Positions 11,621-23,490 of a DNA stretch of 64,000 nt are shown here, piece by piece. The DNA comes from Trileptium ribeirensis (taxonomy: Eukaryota > Nematoda > Enoplea > Enoplida > Thoracostomopsidae), in contig JASANE010011941.1 in the NCBI GenBank assembly GCA_030248225.1, positions 1 to 64,000 of the forward strand, in the 5' to 3' direction. Numbering within the stretch: position 1 is the stretch's first letter; every line of letters begins with the position of its first letter. Under the pieces are notes generated by a model. That model had not been told where the DNA came from. It ran no database searches and was given only the letters and a program-made list of their open reading frames with translations. The translations under genes and the position numbers were made by a program.

Positions 11621-13999
11621 GAAAAAATTAATCGGAGCTAATCCACCCGAAGATGAGTTATGGTTACACCGATAGACAATGAATTTTTAACGATTTTCCC
11701 AATTAACGCCTTTGATATAAATGTTCAGCTGAAAGGACGGTTCACCTCAAGTACCATCGTCTCGTTAGCCTAAAGGAAATATATATTACACTGAAATTGG
11801 TCGCCTAAGTCTACAATATGTAGATTCAACAAAATTCCTCTTTAAAAAGTCATAGAAAACATATTTGTAAACAGTGTATTCTAGGCATCCTCAAATTAAT
11901 TGTTTGTCGCTTCTAAACCTATAAAATTTTGCAACTATTCACCGGATGCAATGTCAGAATATCATGACTCCTCGGATAATGTCCGGATATGAAATAGTAT
12001 CAGGATAGTCGGATATTTTTGCCCATCATCACTAATTGGCAGGGTATTAAATTTTTACTACAGGGTTAAATGACGCTTAAATAATAGTTTCTTACTTTGC
12101 GATTTATGGATTTCAAAATATTGTGTTTTGGTCATTAGTGACCCCGCATTTAGAGCCAGGTGATATGAGTGTGTTAACTTTGAAGTAAAAACACCTGGTT
12201 TCTTGGTGAGTCAATCAGATTTGTCCGACCAAGATATGAATTAACAATTATAGGTGTTAACTTTTCATGTTGCATGATGATGCTAACATCTCTCTTGCTG
12301 AACGTTGCTCCACTAAAACTGAGCCGATGGAATAGATATTTTTTGCCAAAAGAATATACTTCCTGAGTTGCTCAATGTCTTGATATCTATGACAGCCGTT
12401 GTGAGACAATTAATACACCATTACAGCAGCCAATATTGACTACTGTCTTAAGATGCTACACCAACCGAGTATCAACTAACTACTCTCTAGAGAGAACAAA
12501 TGCTTCTACGTTGGTTGTTCTCCAAAACGTAATCAAGAAGCTCTCTTTCGCCTAATGATTATATATTGTTTACTCTTTAAAAATTAAAAACATTTTTTTC
12601 ACCGCGCCTTTGAACACCCTTCCGTAATATGGTAAGACTAGGTCCCGACCTTTCAAATTCTCAGTTACGCCTTTGTGTGAGGAAACTAAAATTCGGCATT
12701 GCAAGAAAAGGAAATAACATAACAGAAGCATAAAAACGGGAACCTAAAACGCTATACAAATTCCCAGTCTAAATCTTTCAAAGCATTCAACCTCTTTGGA
12801 TTATTACATGCTACCCTGTGGGAAAGGCGTTTCAGCAATAAATATACTAGTAACTTTTTCGAGATTGTAGTGAAGAATACAACGCTAACACCGGCTTTGC
12901 ATTTCCCGTGCCCGAAAACCACAATGTGTAGTTCTTCACCGTCCAAGGCGTTAGAACAAATTTTTGAATTTTGGGTCAATGAACCACAATGGTGCCTAAT
13001 TTTGGCCTCTGACCCCGAACGATGGGGCGCTATACCCCATACCTATGGAAACATGGGTCGCAGAGCAACATTGACAATGACTTTCCCATGTCCAACAACC
13101 CCCATGTAAAACTATAAACCGTATAACACGGCCCCTTTGTTTACTATGCGCTTTGAATTGAGCTATTCGCATGTGATTTATTACGTTGTTTTTACGACGA
13201 CATAGACAAACAACACGCTGCCAAAAATTTAATAAATTCGTTTTTATTGCCAATTTATTCATGGCGCCATATGAATACGAACGCAGTTAAATGCTTAATA
13301 CATGCGCAAAAAATTTATTCATTACACAACGAGAATCAGCCAACAAAAAGCAAACAACCCCCTACTTTTTCGATCAAAATGTATGTATGATAACATGATA
13401 GCGAAGAGAGCGCTTCGGAACTATATATTGCGCCCGGACCATTGGGTTTAGCTGTTACTGATTGTTTTAAGTATTTGCTACCCAAATCAAACCATGACTA
13501 ATATTTAAATCAAGCGAAACGAAAAGTGATAAACTCGATTTATAATATCAATTATTCATAGCTGAATTTTAAACAATTCGGATTATTCTTTGCAGAGTTA
13601 TAGACTATAGCAGCAACATTTAAGTGTTTTGACATGGAAAATGTACATATAACTCCGTATCTCATAGCTGCACATGAATATTGGGATGAATTCAACAGTA
13701 TCTGCTGATCAGAAAATCTACATATACATGGTACAAACATGACCTTCGATAGAATCAACAATTCCAAAATTATATATATATACATTACTACTAACTCGCA
13801 AGAGAGACTGAAACGGAGCGAGCGTAGTTTCATCAAGTGGCCATTTTGTGTAATCACGTTGTAACAGGTTTTGTGTTTGATCTGTATATTACAACCATGC
13901 TCAGAAGCTGGTTCGCGAAAAATTCGCACACAGCAGCTGATCAGATGCCAATTTTGGCGAAAATATTGTTATTACTTCTCATCGTGACTGACTGTACGC

Positions 14000-14780
14000 T
14001 AAAACCTAGTCGACCCTAAACCCATCGAAAACACCTGAAAACGCACGAAGTATACTTGCTGATCTCTAGATAACGAAACCATCGTATCCAGAGTACCAAA
14101 AACCTTTTTAAAGAACATTCTTCATGCTCTATACGCAATATATAACCAAGATACTGCAGACAGATTACTTGATTCTGGTGATTGGGTTCATTTATCCTAA
14201 ACCCATTGAACACATCTGAAAAGATATGAAATATTCATGCTGGATAAACAACCAAACCATCGAATTCACGTTACCGAAAAACCTTTTCAGACCATTCTTG
14301 GTGCACTGCAAGCAATACATAACCAAAAAATGAATACTCATATTTCGAAAATCCGGTTCGTCGATCGTAAATCCTTTAAAACCCATGAAGGGTATAATAT
14401 AGTTGGTCTCTAGATAGCAAAACCATCGTATCGAGCATGATAACCTAGGATAGCCATTGTAAGGTGAAAACATGCAATAACATACCGAAAATTTAAAAAT
14501 CACTATTTCTGGCAATGGGCAGACGAACCATATTCGTTCTCACAACGGCCCATGAAGTGGTCTCACGTGGTGGTCATCAAGTTGAATGTCTCGATGATCT
14601 GACTCTGCGTTGTGGTCTCGATTTTCGATACGAAGACTGTGTTGTGAGGTATGGACTGCGAAATGTTGATAAATGTATGGCCAGATTTGGCAAAGAAGCT
14701 TTAAAAACTTGATTTCCTATTTATATCGTAAAGATGGGTCAGAGCTGTTCGCGATCAGCTAAAGGACACATCCTCATCAC
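14000..14780 (+). repeat. Dispersed repeat family R, copy 2
   Basis: The closest relative is at 63350-64000. Shared blocks are GCAATAACA...CTATTTCTGGCAA, GAACCATATTCG, GAGGTATGG(A/G)CTGCGAAA and ATGGCCAGATTTGGCAAAGAA, in the same order and spacing. The left half contains three degenerate copies of a unit of about 190 bp that begins near AAACCCATYGAA and includes AAACCATCGTATC. The ORF at 14515-14712 is not conserved between copies, so the family is probably non-coding. Its class is unknown. Confidence 0.7.
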
Positions 14781-15335
14781 TTTTGCTATCGAATAAAAAT
14801 TCCATCAACCCGAAGGTTAGTTATGAATGGCAGAACCAGATAAAAAGATAATTTTCACAATTTTCTCCCAGAGGGCATGCACATTTTTCATAGTTTACTC
14901 CGCTCGCTAGTTTCAATGACAAAGATATATACTCAAATCTTAGTCGACAATATTCCTTTTAGCAATGTATGCCGTAGTTTGGGCGACGTTATGAAGATAT
15001 CGACTATATAATATATATGTAGTTTGTTGGCGCAGCCGCTGTCGAAATTTTAGCCAAACACCGTCCATCACCCTCAAGCTATAACAACAACAATAACTAC
15101 ACGATTTTGACACAAAACTGATAGTTTTGCTCTCTTATTCACCTGATAAATGGGTTGTCGAATATATGTCAGACCTGCAGTTGCAACGGCACAGGCCCTC
15201 TATAATGTGGAAACTTGTTGGGGCACTTTAGCGGTTACCATGTGATAGGTGGAAAAAATATTCGAAGCGATTTTGGTTAAAAAGTGGGCTTTGTTTTATC
15301 CCAGCTGTTGGCAAGAGACACATACAGAGCAATGT

Positions 15336-15425
15336 TTTTACCAGGGTTGCAACCGGGTCAGAGCGGGTCACTATGTCCACCGGGTCACCGGGTCAGACCC
15401 CTGACCCGGTTGAAACCCGGTATTT
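15336..15425. repeat. (CCGGGTCA)n-type terminal repeat block of a putative hAT-like element
   Basis: The block starts CAGGGTTGCAACCGGGTCAG and contains repeated CCGGGTCA words plus an inner palindrome GGGTCAGACCCCTGACCC. The CAGGG start and dense subterminal repeats resemble hAT ends. No matching opposite end was found in the window. Confidence 0.5.
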
Positions 15426-16059
15426 CTATTTTTTGCATATACTTTTTTAAAATTTCTTCATTTGTTTTTCTTAATTGAAAAAATGCCGTTGGCTGTTAAA
15501 ATTTTATCTGTGTATCCGCCAATGCAAATGCAAGCAAAAAATGTGGCTCCACAATTTAGATAGGGTTAATACGAACATGATTTTCTGGAAATATTCAGTT
15601 ACATTGGAATTTTCGAATTTGCAATATATATGGTAGAAATACAGATTATTATTAATCAATGAATATCACAATAAAGAAATCTAAATACGTGAGGAAGGCG
15701 CTACCGAAAAAATGCGGGGGCTAAAAGTGAGGCATCAACGATCAATTCACTTGCAAAATTAAACCCTCAAGTGTCTGATTCTGAGTAAATATGCATAAAA
15801 TTAGAGCTACTATTTGATAGAAAACAAATAAGGAATCATGCAGCAATTGTACGAAATCTTTGGTACTTAGGCGATCTAAACCAACTTGCCGAACGAGAAC
15901 TTGGCAAGATTTTGAATAAACTGAACAAGACCGGAAAAGCTTTACCAGTCGGGATGACCATATTACACAAATATGTATACGTTGCTGCTCCGAATATTTT
16001 TAATTTGCACACATTATTACAGCTGGATGAATTTTGCGCTGCTTCTCCCCAAGGGCATC

Positions 16060-16935
16060 AAACAAATGTCTATTATAAACATGGGAAAACTTAGAAAACA
16101 GCATATAAACCCGTCCATGTTATATGGGAGGGGTTGGTCTCCAATGCCGCAAGGTCGACATTGAATGCTGGATAGCGTTTTAAAATTTAGAAAACAACAC
16201 ATACACCCGTCATGCTGATATGCGTAACATATGTGGGAGGGGTTGGTGTCGAATGCCTTAAGGTTGGCCCTGAATGCTGGATAGCGTTTTAAAGTTTATA
16301 AAACAATACATACACCTGTCCATGTTGATATGTGTTACATATGTGGGAGGGGTTGGTCTCGAATGCCTTAAGGTCGACCCTGAATGCTGGATAGCGTTTT
16401 AAAATTTAGAAAAAATACATACACCTGTCCATGCTAATATGTGTTACATATGTGGGAGGGGTTGGTCTCGAATGCCTTAAGGTCGACCCTGAATGCTGGA
16501 TAGCGTTTTAAAATTTAGAAAAAATACATACACCTGTCCATGCTAATATGTGTTACATATGTGGGAGGGGTTGGTCTCGAATGCCTTAAGGTCGACCCTG
16601 AATGCTGGATAGCGTTTTAAAATTTAGAAAACAATGCATACACCTGTCCATGCTGATATGTGTTACATATGTGGGAGGGGTTGGCCTCGAATGCCTTAAG
16701 GTCAACCGTGAATGCTGGATACCGTTTTAAAATTTAGGAAACAATACATACACCTGTCCATGTTGATATGCGTGATATATGTGGGAAGGGTTGGTCTCGA
16801 ATGCCGTAAGGTTAACCCTGAATGCTGGATAGCGTTTTAAAAATTAAAAAACAACACACACACTCGTCTATGTTGATATATGTGGGAGGGGTTGATCTCG
16901 AATGCCGCAAGGGCCATCCCGGATGCTGGTGAACG
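16060..16935. repeat. Satellite array, period 109-110 bp, about 8 units
   Basis: The anchor word GGATAGCGTTTTAAA recurs at about 16170, 16279, 16389, 16498, 16607, 16717 (as GGATACCG) and 16827. Each unit also has TATGTGGGAGGGGTTGG, CGAATGCC(T/G)TAAGG and TACACCTGTCCATG. The two units covering about 16389-16607 look identical, while edge units are diverged, which indicates homogenisation in the middle of the array. It lies inside intron 1 of the Scratch-like gene. Confidence 0.95.
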
Positions 16936-18754
16936 TTTTTGATCTAATCTACATGGAGAACACATAACAACATCGTGTGATCCGGCTAAGATTAATTTAG
17001 CTCCTTGTCGGTAACAGCTACACTGGCATTTGGTCAATGTATGAAGTTATGGTACAATTCAAGAAACAGTCAGCTTCGAACAACACACACTCATATTTAA
17101 GAAGTAGCCAAATGACATGTGTCACATTTTATATAAAATTTTTGCATGCAACTATGGTGTGATAGTATAACAGATACGGCATTTTACTGGCACTTAAGCT
17201 ATAACTTTGAAACTACCATGGCAGTTCAGGTCAGGATGTCAGAATACCAAACCTTATTTCGTGTATTTTGAAGATACCATATTGATTTTGGTACTATTCG
17301 ATACAGTTTATAAATGCTCACAAAATGTGTCAATTCATGTACATTTCTGACAGTTTCGTACCAAACAATTTTGATTTACGCCATCAAATGCTGCTGTCGA
17401 GCTATAATTGTAAACGACCACATGGTCAAATATTACTTGAGCGCACTGTACTTTAAACTTGTTTTCAGGTAGTAAAAATAATTTCGATACGGCGGCACTA
17501 AATGAAGTATTCATAAAAAATGCGCTTTGTTTGATATATCTTTGAAAATTGAAAACGACCATGTGCAGCCCTAGGACACACAGGATAGCGCGAAACCTAC
17601 GTTTATTAGAAGGTCAAGTTAAACTCCGCTGAGTGTCAAATTTATTCGTGCGTTGCCAATCCTACAGCCACACCTTCAACAAGTAGGATTTCGAATGGAC
17701 TAGCACATACATGAATACTGTCGTATATACAGTGGGGTGGCTTCACCCCCTAGCTTTCAAAATCCGCCCATGTTCGTACGATTTTTCCATACGCAATGCT
17801 TAGCACACATAATAACTACCTTATACATATGCATTTTGTAGTAATGACAGTCCCTCACTCGCATATTTACCACGATATGCTGATGTTTTTACTACACTTT
17901 TATGAAAAAATAAATTTATTAAAATCTTTGAGTGTATTTCATACCCTATAACCACTTCCTTTACTATAATATAACAATACTTTCTGTTTTAATGCCACTT
18001 TTTATAAAATTTATTCTGCGGGAAAACTAGTGCGCCCACAGACCGTCTGGTTTTTGTTACTTCTTAATATACGGATGTGTAGTATACATCCGTCAAATAA
18101 AAACTCAATAATAAAACACTCTCCTTAAAACATCCGTAATTATGTTTTCAAAAGTTATGATGAAACCGAATTACCAAGTTAGTAACATGTTGCCCAAAAG
18201 TACGGTGTCAATACAATATTTTTTGGCAGTTTTTATTCAAAACATATTGCGCAATTCTTCGAGCGCACGTTGTTTCTCTCGTAACATCAAAATTTTAAGT
18301 GACAAGAAACAAGAAGATAGGAGGTTGCAAAAAGACGAAAAAATCACAAAAAACAATTTTATTTCAATATTTCATAACTCAAAATGATAATACCTACAGA
18401 GTCAAGTACGCAGTAGATTACAAAGTTTGACTCCGAGATCCGACATAAAAACACGTGATTTACTTAACTGAAATACTAATTTTCGTTCGGGAGTAAAAAA
18501 CCAACAACGTACAATCTCAGAGAGAATTCAGGATTTGCCTTCAGAGACTAAGAGGAGCTAAAACTATGGCCTGGCAAATTTTGTGGATGGCTCGCTTTTC
18601 AGTTTCATAATGTAGAATTTGCGCAAAAGTAATATTGTAAAATGTAAGTAGATGACTTGCTGCTGGAATTTTGGATCATGCCAAGTTCCGCCCTCGCTAG
18701 CATATCATGTCAAGTCTACCTCCTTGAATACGTAATCGTGTTTTGTCTCTATAA

Positions 18755-19325
18755 GGCTAAGGCTAAGCCCGAGCGAAACACTAAGGCTAAGCTTAGCCGG
18801 GGCTAACAGCTAATTTGGACTAATTTGTTACTTTACTCCAACGTAGACTGATTTACAAAGTTTAAAAGCTCACTTTATGTTAACTGGTGCTTGACGCAAT
18901 TTATGTTAGCCAAACTTACACCTAAGTACTTCTGTACTTCTAAATAACACGTATATACTCTGTTACAGAGTTAGAACGGTTTAATTCTAACTCGCGGCGC
19001 AGACTTCTGAATAGGTGATATAGCTGCTACAAGCATCGACTTGGCTTTGTTTTGTTAACAAACTCCTGCAAGGTCAAGACGAAAAATTCATACTGAAATT
19101 ATGTGTCCTACCTAAGTTTCACAGGGCATTTTCCTGAATTAATCTGTAGTTTTGTTTGGTTGTCTTTGAACTTAGTCAGTCATTTGTATATATTATATGT
19201 TTGGACCGCAGATGAAGCAAAAAAATGTGGACAAAATTGTAAACAAACTTTTTAAACGGAATTCCGGTTCCGGTATGGTTTTTGCATTTTGCCGGAACCG
19301 CAACGGGAATTCCGGTTACTCCCTG
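18755..19325 (+). mobile_element. hAT-like element, right-end fragment (ACCGGAACCGG family)
   Basis: It ends in CCGGTTACTCCCTG at 19325 and is the reverse complement of the element at 29687-31716 over its outer parts: 19180-19325 matches 29687-29830, and about 18830-19170 matches 30690-31030. Shared words include TACAAGCATCGACTTGG and GCCGGAACCGCAAC. No matching left end was found upstream, so the copy appears 5'-truncated. A GGCTAAGGCTAAGC block at 18755-18810 may belong to another element. Confidence 0.7.
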
Positions 19326-19452
19326 ATCAATAACCATCACTTAGATATGAGTTAGCAGCATTGATGTCAAAAAATGGCAAGATACAGTAATAGTCTATAC
19401 TAAAGAAGGGATATAAAATCCTTGTGATCATAACCATACACATTTATTTCAG

Positions 19453-19598
19453 TTGCGATGCATGCCACAAAAGCTACGCGTCTGCATCGGCACTTCATAT
19501 GCATCTCCGCACACACAGTCATGGTAGTTCATGTCCGATTTGTTGGAAAACGTTTTCACGTCATTGGCTGCTCCAAGGACATTTCCGAACGCATACTG
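19453..19598 (+). CDS. scrt: Scratch-like transcription factor, exon 2 of 3 (zinc fingers 1 and 2)
   Basis: The 146-nt exon lies between TTATTTCAG and a GTAAGT donor. It completes Ser294 and encodes two C2H2 fingers: C295/C298/H311/H315, then C321/C324/H337/H341 with FSRHWLLQGHFRTHTG. WLLQGH-RTHTG is a hallmark of Snail-superfamily fingers. Five residues separate the last His of one finger from the first Cys of the next, as in Scratch, whereas Snail proteins have three (TLP). The usual first finger of five-finger family members is absent from the exons seen. The split codon G|GC before EKPF is completed by exon 3. Confidence 0.96.
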
Positions 19599-21327
19599 GT
19601 AAGTTACTAAAGCTAAACAGATCGTATGATGACTTGGCGGCAGCCGTTTATGGTTCATGATTTGGCTATTGATTAATGCGAATTCTGTAACTTGTCGAGG
19701 TAGCTAAGACTACGCATTTTTTATACAAACACACACCAGCATCATTAGTTCGGATCTGATCCACAAATCACTCCTGTTGATCTTTACTATATCCAATGTC
19801 GGGTATTCCACTTGGAGCGAAGGGTCTTCACTACAAGTAAGTGTCATAGCTTTAGTTATATGATCCAGAATTTTTTCATAGTATGCTGAAACCGCATACA
19901 AAGTTTGGGTCAAAAATTCAGTTTTAATTTACGCTGTATATAACTATTTGATGATATAAATTCATTAAATAACTTTAACTTGGACACCCAGTTTATAATT
20001 AAATTAATTTAATTAAATTTAATCATTAAATAACGATTAACTTGGACACCCAGCTTCAAAACGTCATGACATCTTTGAGCTACATGAATGTGTTTTCCAC
20101 ATGATATATGAGGTACTGTGCGCAAAATTTGTATAAGCGAGGAAAAATTTATCGTTCCTGTGCGCAGTTGTCTTTGATGGAAATTGCTTATATACTCCAG
20201 AAGCCGGTTATATAAGCTGTTACACGTTTGAGACCCAGTTCCACCCGTGTCTAATATATGCGTGTACTATGCAAATGACTTACTGCAATGTACATGCTCA
20301 AAATTTTTGCTTACGCACAACGATAGGGATTAAGTACATTGTTTCATTTTTCAAATATATACACCAGACGCCTGTATACGGTTAATCGGAGCTATTATAC
20401 TTTCTTTATTCATCGATTATAAGTAAATGACGACGGCTACCACTAATATGTAAGTCGACTATAAGCTAGATTCTATTTTACGGAGGAATGATGAAGAATC
20501 CACAAGACTCTGCTATCCCTCCCCCAGTACACTCGTCAAAATCCCCCATATTCCACTTTACCTCACTTCTGAAAATAATTTTGATCAATTCTGATTGATA
20601 TTTTAAAGAATGTGGTCATTCACCATACACTGTTACACGCATATTTGGGATAGCCACGGTTCATATATCGCTTCACCCCAGTTCGTAGGTATATCGAATT
20701 AGTGTTAAACATGTTTTACTACCAATACATGACATTGAATTTATTAGAGATTCTTGCGCCCATGTTTTCGCTTGACCCACATGTGCCAAATGTGGATCAT
20801 ACATTCCCCGTAATAGGTTAGACTCAAAGCATGAATCACTGTCGTTACAGTTACGTATAACAGAGTTTTTAATTACGAATATTCTAATCATTTTATATTT
20901 CCACTCTGCATTATTAATTGCTTATCTCCATAAGAACGTTTGCATCAAAATCCCATTTGACTAATTTCTACTATAATTGCGCTCAAAGTATGACACGTTT
21001 TACAAAATCAGGTATCTACTATGTGAATACGGACTAATATGAAATCTGGTTAGTTATAGTACAGGTCCAAGTGAGATTTGAACTCCTGTCACTCAATTTG
21101 GCATGAAGACCAATATCTTCAACACACGAGCTACATTACTTAGTAATACATTGTTGGCTGAGATAATACATTGTAAAATGGTGGTCGGGCCTAGCATTTT
21201 AGGTGTCCCCTGGCCATTTTGCGCTCCCTCAACCCCTTGACAAAGCCCCCCCGGCAAAGCTCAGTATCTATCCTGATGTTTAGACTAACAATACCAGCGT
21301 TTAATATCGGATTGCTACAATTTCTAG
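19599..21327. other. Intron 2 of the Scratch-like gene
   Basis: GTAAGT donor at 19599; TTTCTAG acceptor ending at 21327. A short tandem duplication around AACTTGGACACCCAG lies at about 19975-20055, and a tRNA-like SINE at 21064-21136 on the - strand. Nothing else was recognised. Confidence 0.7.
21064..21136 (-). mobile_element. tRNA-derived SINE head
   Basis: Read on the - strand it has an A-box-like GTAGCTCGTGTG near 21134 and a good B box, GAGTTCAAATCTC, at 21085-21073, with a short ATTGG/CCAAT stem where an anticodon arm would be. The acceptor stem does not pair, so it is a SINE or decayed tRNA copy and not a working tRNA gene. Confidence 0.6.
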
Positions 21328-21656
21328 GCGAAAAACCGTTTATATGCCCAGTGTGCTCGAAACGCTTCGCCGACAAGTCGAACATGCGCGCTCACGTTCA
21401 AACACACTCGGGAACCAAACCATGGACGTGTTTTCGATGTGGAAAATCGTTTGCGCTCAAAAGCTACCTATCGAAGCATCAAGAATCGTCGTGTGGCACA
21501 ACACTTCAATGGCAACGACAACAGCAGCCGCCGACTATCGGCCATAGCCAAAGCAACGACATTGCTGCCGGGCTCCAAAATGGGCACGATATGAATATAG
21601 CTGCACCAGTGCCCATAATAATGCCCACGGTGCCGTATCCAAAGTTCCAAATATAA
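21328..21656 (+). CDS. scrt: Scratch-like transcription factor, exon 3 of 3 (zinc fingers 3 and 4, C-terminus)
   Basis: The exon encodes residues 343 (part) to 451 and the stop TAA. Finger 3 uses C349/C352/H365/H369 (CSKRFADKSNMRAHVQTH). Finger 4 is the C2HC finger typical of the superfamily, with C377/C380/H393/C398, and reads KSFALKSYLSKHQESSC. FALKSYL-KH is the Scratch form; Snail/Slug have FSRMSLL-KH. The 53-residue tail after the last Cys is rich in Gln, Asn and Pro with no domain. No AATAAA was found directly after the stop, so the poly(A) site is unplaced. Exons 2 and 3 join in phase to give an unbroken THTGEKPF linker, which strongly supports the model. Confidence 0.97.
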
Positions 21657-22234
21657 TACTTATGATATAGTATGCATACATAAATATATATAATACGCTA
21701 GATATATATATATATAATTATATATCGCAACATATAATATATATTATAATAATTTCAAATCAATTTATACGTCCTGTGTCAGGCATAACGAATGTCTGCC
21801 TTGACTAAAAGTCCCAATCCCCGTATTCAGAATTATCACGCATCGACTAAAGTGATCACCGAAGACTTATTCATTGACCGATTAGTCTATCGATTGATTT
21901 CATTAAATACTAATACTATGAGTGTGTATTGTACTGCGGCTGTTTCGCTTATATACCTTTTTCAAAATTGTAGCATATCTACTTATTTCTTATTTCGTAC
22001 TTTTCATATGCATAAATTTCTTACCATTGTATCGTTTGAACTAGTTGCTATAATCGTTAGCTTTTTTTATTGCGACGATGGTAGTGGTATTGTCGTTTTT
22101 CTATTTTCACTCACTATTGTTCTATAATCATATTTTCCCTTACAACATTAGGCCCACAAACTCCATTAGGCCCTTTTAGAACCCGTTTTGCTCTAAACCC
22201 TGCACCATAAGAGATCCGCGTAGCAAATAATTTA
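21657..22234. other. Probable 3' UTR and downstream AT-rich DNA
   Basis: About 21680-21755 is almost pure (AT)n/TATATA. An open frame at 21792-22127 has no recognisable domain and is not supported as a gene. Confidence 0.4.
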
Positions 22235-22670
22235 TTTACACTACAAAATGTGCTCAATTTAACTTAGATATCTACACCGGCTATCGAGTAACAATAAGTA
22301 ACATGATTTTGTAGACACCATCGGGACTTCAACCGAGCTCATTTTCGGGGTAATATGTTGAAATATGGCTTCGTCGCCCAGCCTAATATGAGTTATACGT
22401 GTCACCATAAAAACCCAATCATAGACATCGTCAATGCATTATATACAGTCGTATAGACGGTTATTTACTCTGCAAAATGTGCTCAATTTAACTTAGATAT
22501 CTACACCGGCTATCGAGTAACAATAAGTAACATGATTTTGCAGACACCATCGGGACTTCAACCGAGCTCATTTTCGGGGTAATATGTTGAAATATGGCTT
22601 CGTCGCCCAGCCTAATAAGCGTTATACGTGTCACCATAAAGACCCAATCGTAGACATTGTCAAATTTCAT
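22235..22670. repeat. Two-copy tandem duplication, period 229 bp
   Basis: The block starting AAAATGTGCTCAATTTAAC at 22245 recurs at 22474 with very few differences across some 200 bp, including CCGAGCTCATTTTCGGGG and GGCTTCGTCGCCCAGCC. The near identity indicates a recent duplication. No coding content was seen. Confidence 0.95.
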
Positions 22671-23374
22671 CACTACCGCGGCTATTGAGAATTGTTCGCT
22701 TCACTCGTTTCACTGCTACACTAAACATTCAATAAGGCGTTACGTGAAGCTCAATATGGTTTTACTCGATACACAAATCGGCACAATATCGCCTAAATAT
22801 TTATTGGTATTGGATGTATGACCACATTCGTGCATTTCAAATCTCATGAGTTCCTCTAAAAACCATCTTTTTGGACACAAATCCTGGAACCAATGGCAGC
22901 CTTGTGGAAAATATTATATAATATATGCTTTCAAACACCTAGCAGTTTTGCAATATGTACCAAAATTTATCTAAAATATCTGCGCCTGATGTTGTGCTAC
23001 TGTCATGACTTTTTTGCGTCGGACCCTTTTTGACCCGATCCAACCACATCTGGCCCACTCTTACGGTGGGAAGAATCCGCAATCCGTACTTAGGCCTAGC
23101 TAAACTAATGGCGATTTAGATCAATCGTTTGCAAATTTCAGTTACGGATGCCACAAAAAAGACCAAATAACAGTCCGAAATTTTACCACGTGGAAAGCAT
23201 TTTCAGAATAAATTATGTCATTTACTGAAAAGAAACTTTTGATAATTTAATGTCCTAATTCTATAATCTATAATATGTTCAACGTTGCTGAAGCACAAGC
23301 CCTGGTAGTTTGCTAGTTCCGACACGAATACCTTTTTTACCTTCCGAGCAAGCGCGTACTCATTTTACAGGTGG
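22671..23374. other. Intergenic DNA, nothing recognised
   Basis: AT-rich unique sequence. One GTTCGCTTCACTCGTTTCAC word near 22693 belongs to a short motif scattered across the window. Confidence 0.4.
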
Positions 23375-23490
23375 TACCCCGAAGCAACGTGGCATTAGTC
23401 TCTTGCCCAAGATTATACGCATAGGAGGCTCTATTACGCGAACTCATGATTGTGAAACCTGCGCTCTAACCAATGCGCCACACCATCACT
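23375..23490 (-). mobile_element. tRNA-derived SINE
   Basis: On the - strand: an A-box region TGGCGCATTGGTTAGAGCGC (rc of 23480-23461), a degenerate B box near 23446-23435, then a post-tRNA stretch with GGGCAAGAGACTAATGCCAC. GGGCAAG-AC-T(A)A is the kind of block that follows the tRNA head in many metazoan SINEs. B-box damage and lack of cloverleaf ends argue against a functional tRNA. Confidence 0.65.

Larger units (their letters stand above)
9829..19452. other. Intron 1 of the Scratch-like gene (9.6 kb), repeat-rich
   Basis: The donor GTTAGT is at 9829 and the acceptor TTATTTCAG ends at 19452; phases match (2/2). The intron holds a 30-bp minisatellite, a 110-bp satellite, copies of dispersed repeats (about 11150-11620 and 14000-14780) and hAT-like fragments (15336-15425, 18755-19325). 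Between these (9840-10190, 11620-13990, 14800-15330, 16940-18750) I see only AT-rich unique sequence. An extra exon carrying a first zinc finger was looked for and not found. Confidence 0.7.

Noticed and set aside
14515..14712. 65-codon + strand frame
   Set aside because: Same repeat family; the copy at 63796 has many differences that change the protein without frame conservation.
17725..17770. Tc1/mariner-like end TACAGTGGGGTGG
   Set aside because: No partner inverted repeat or TA-flanked opposite end was found.
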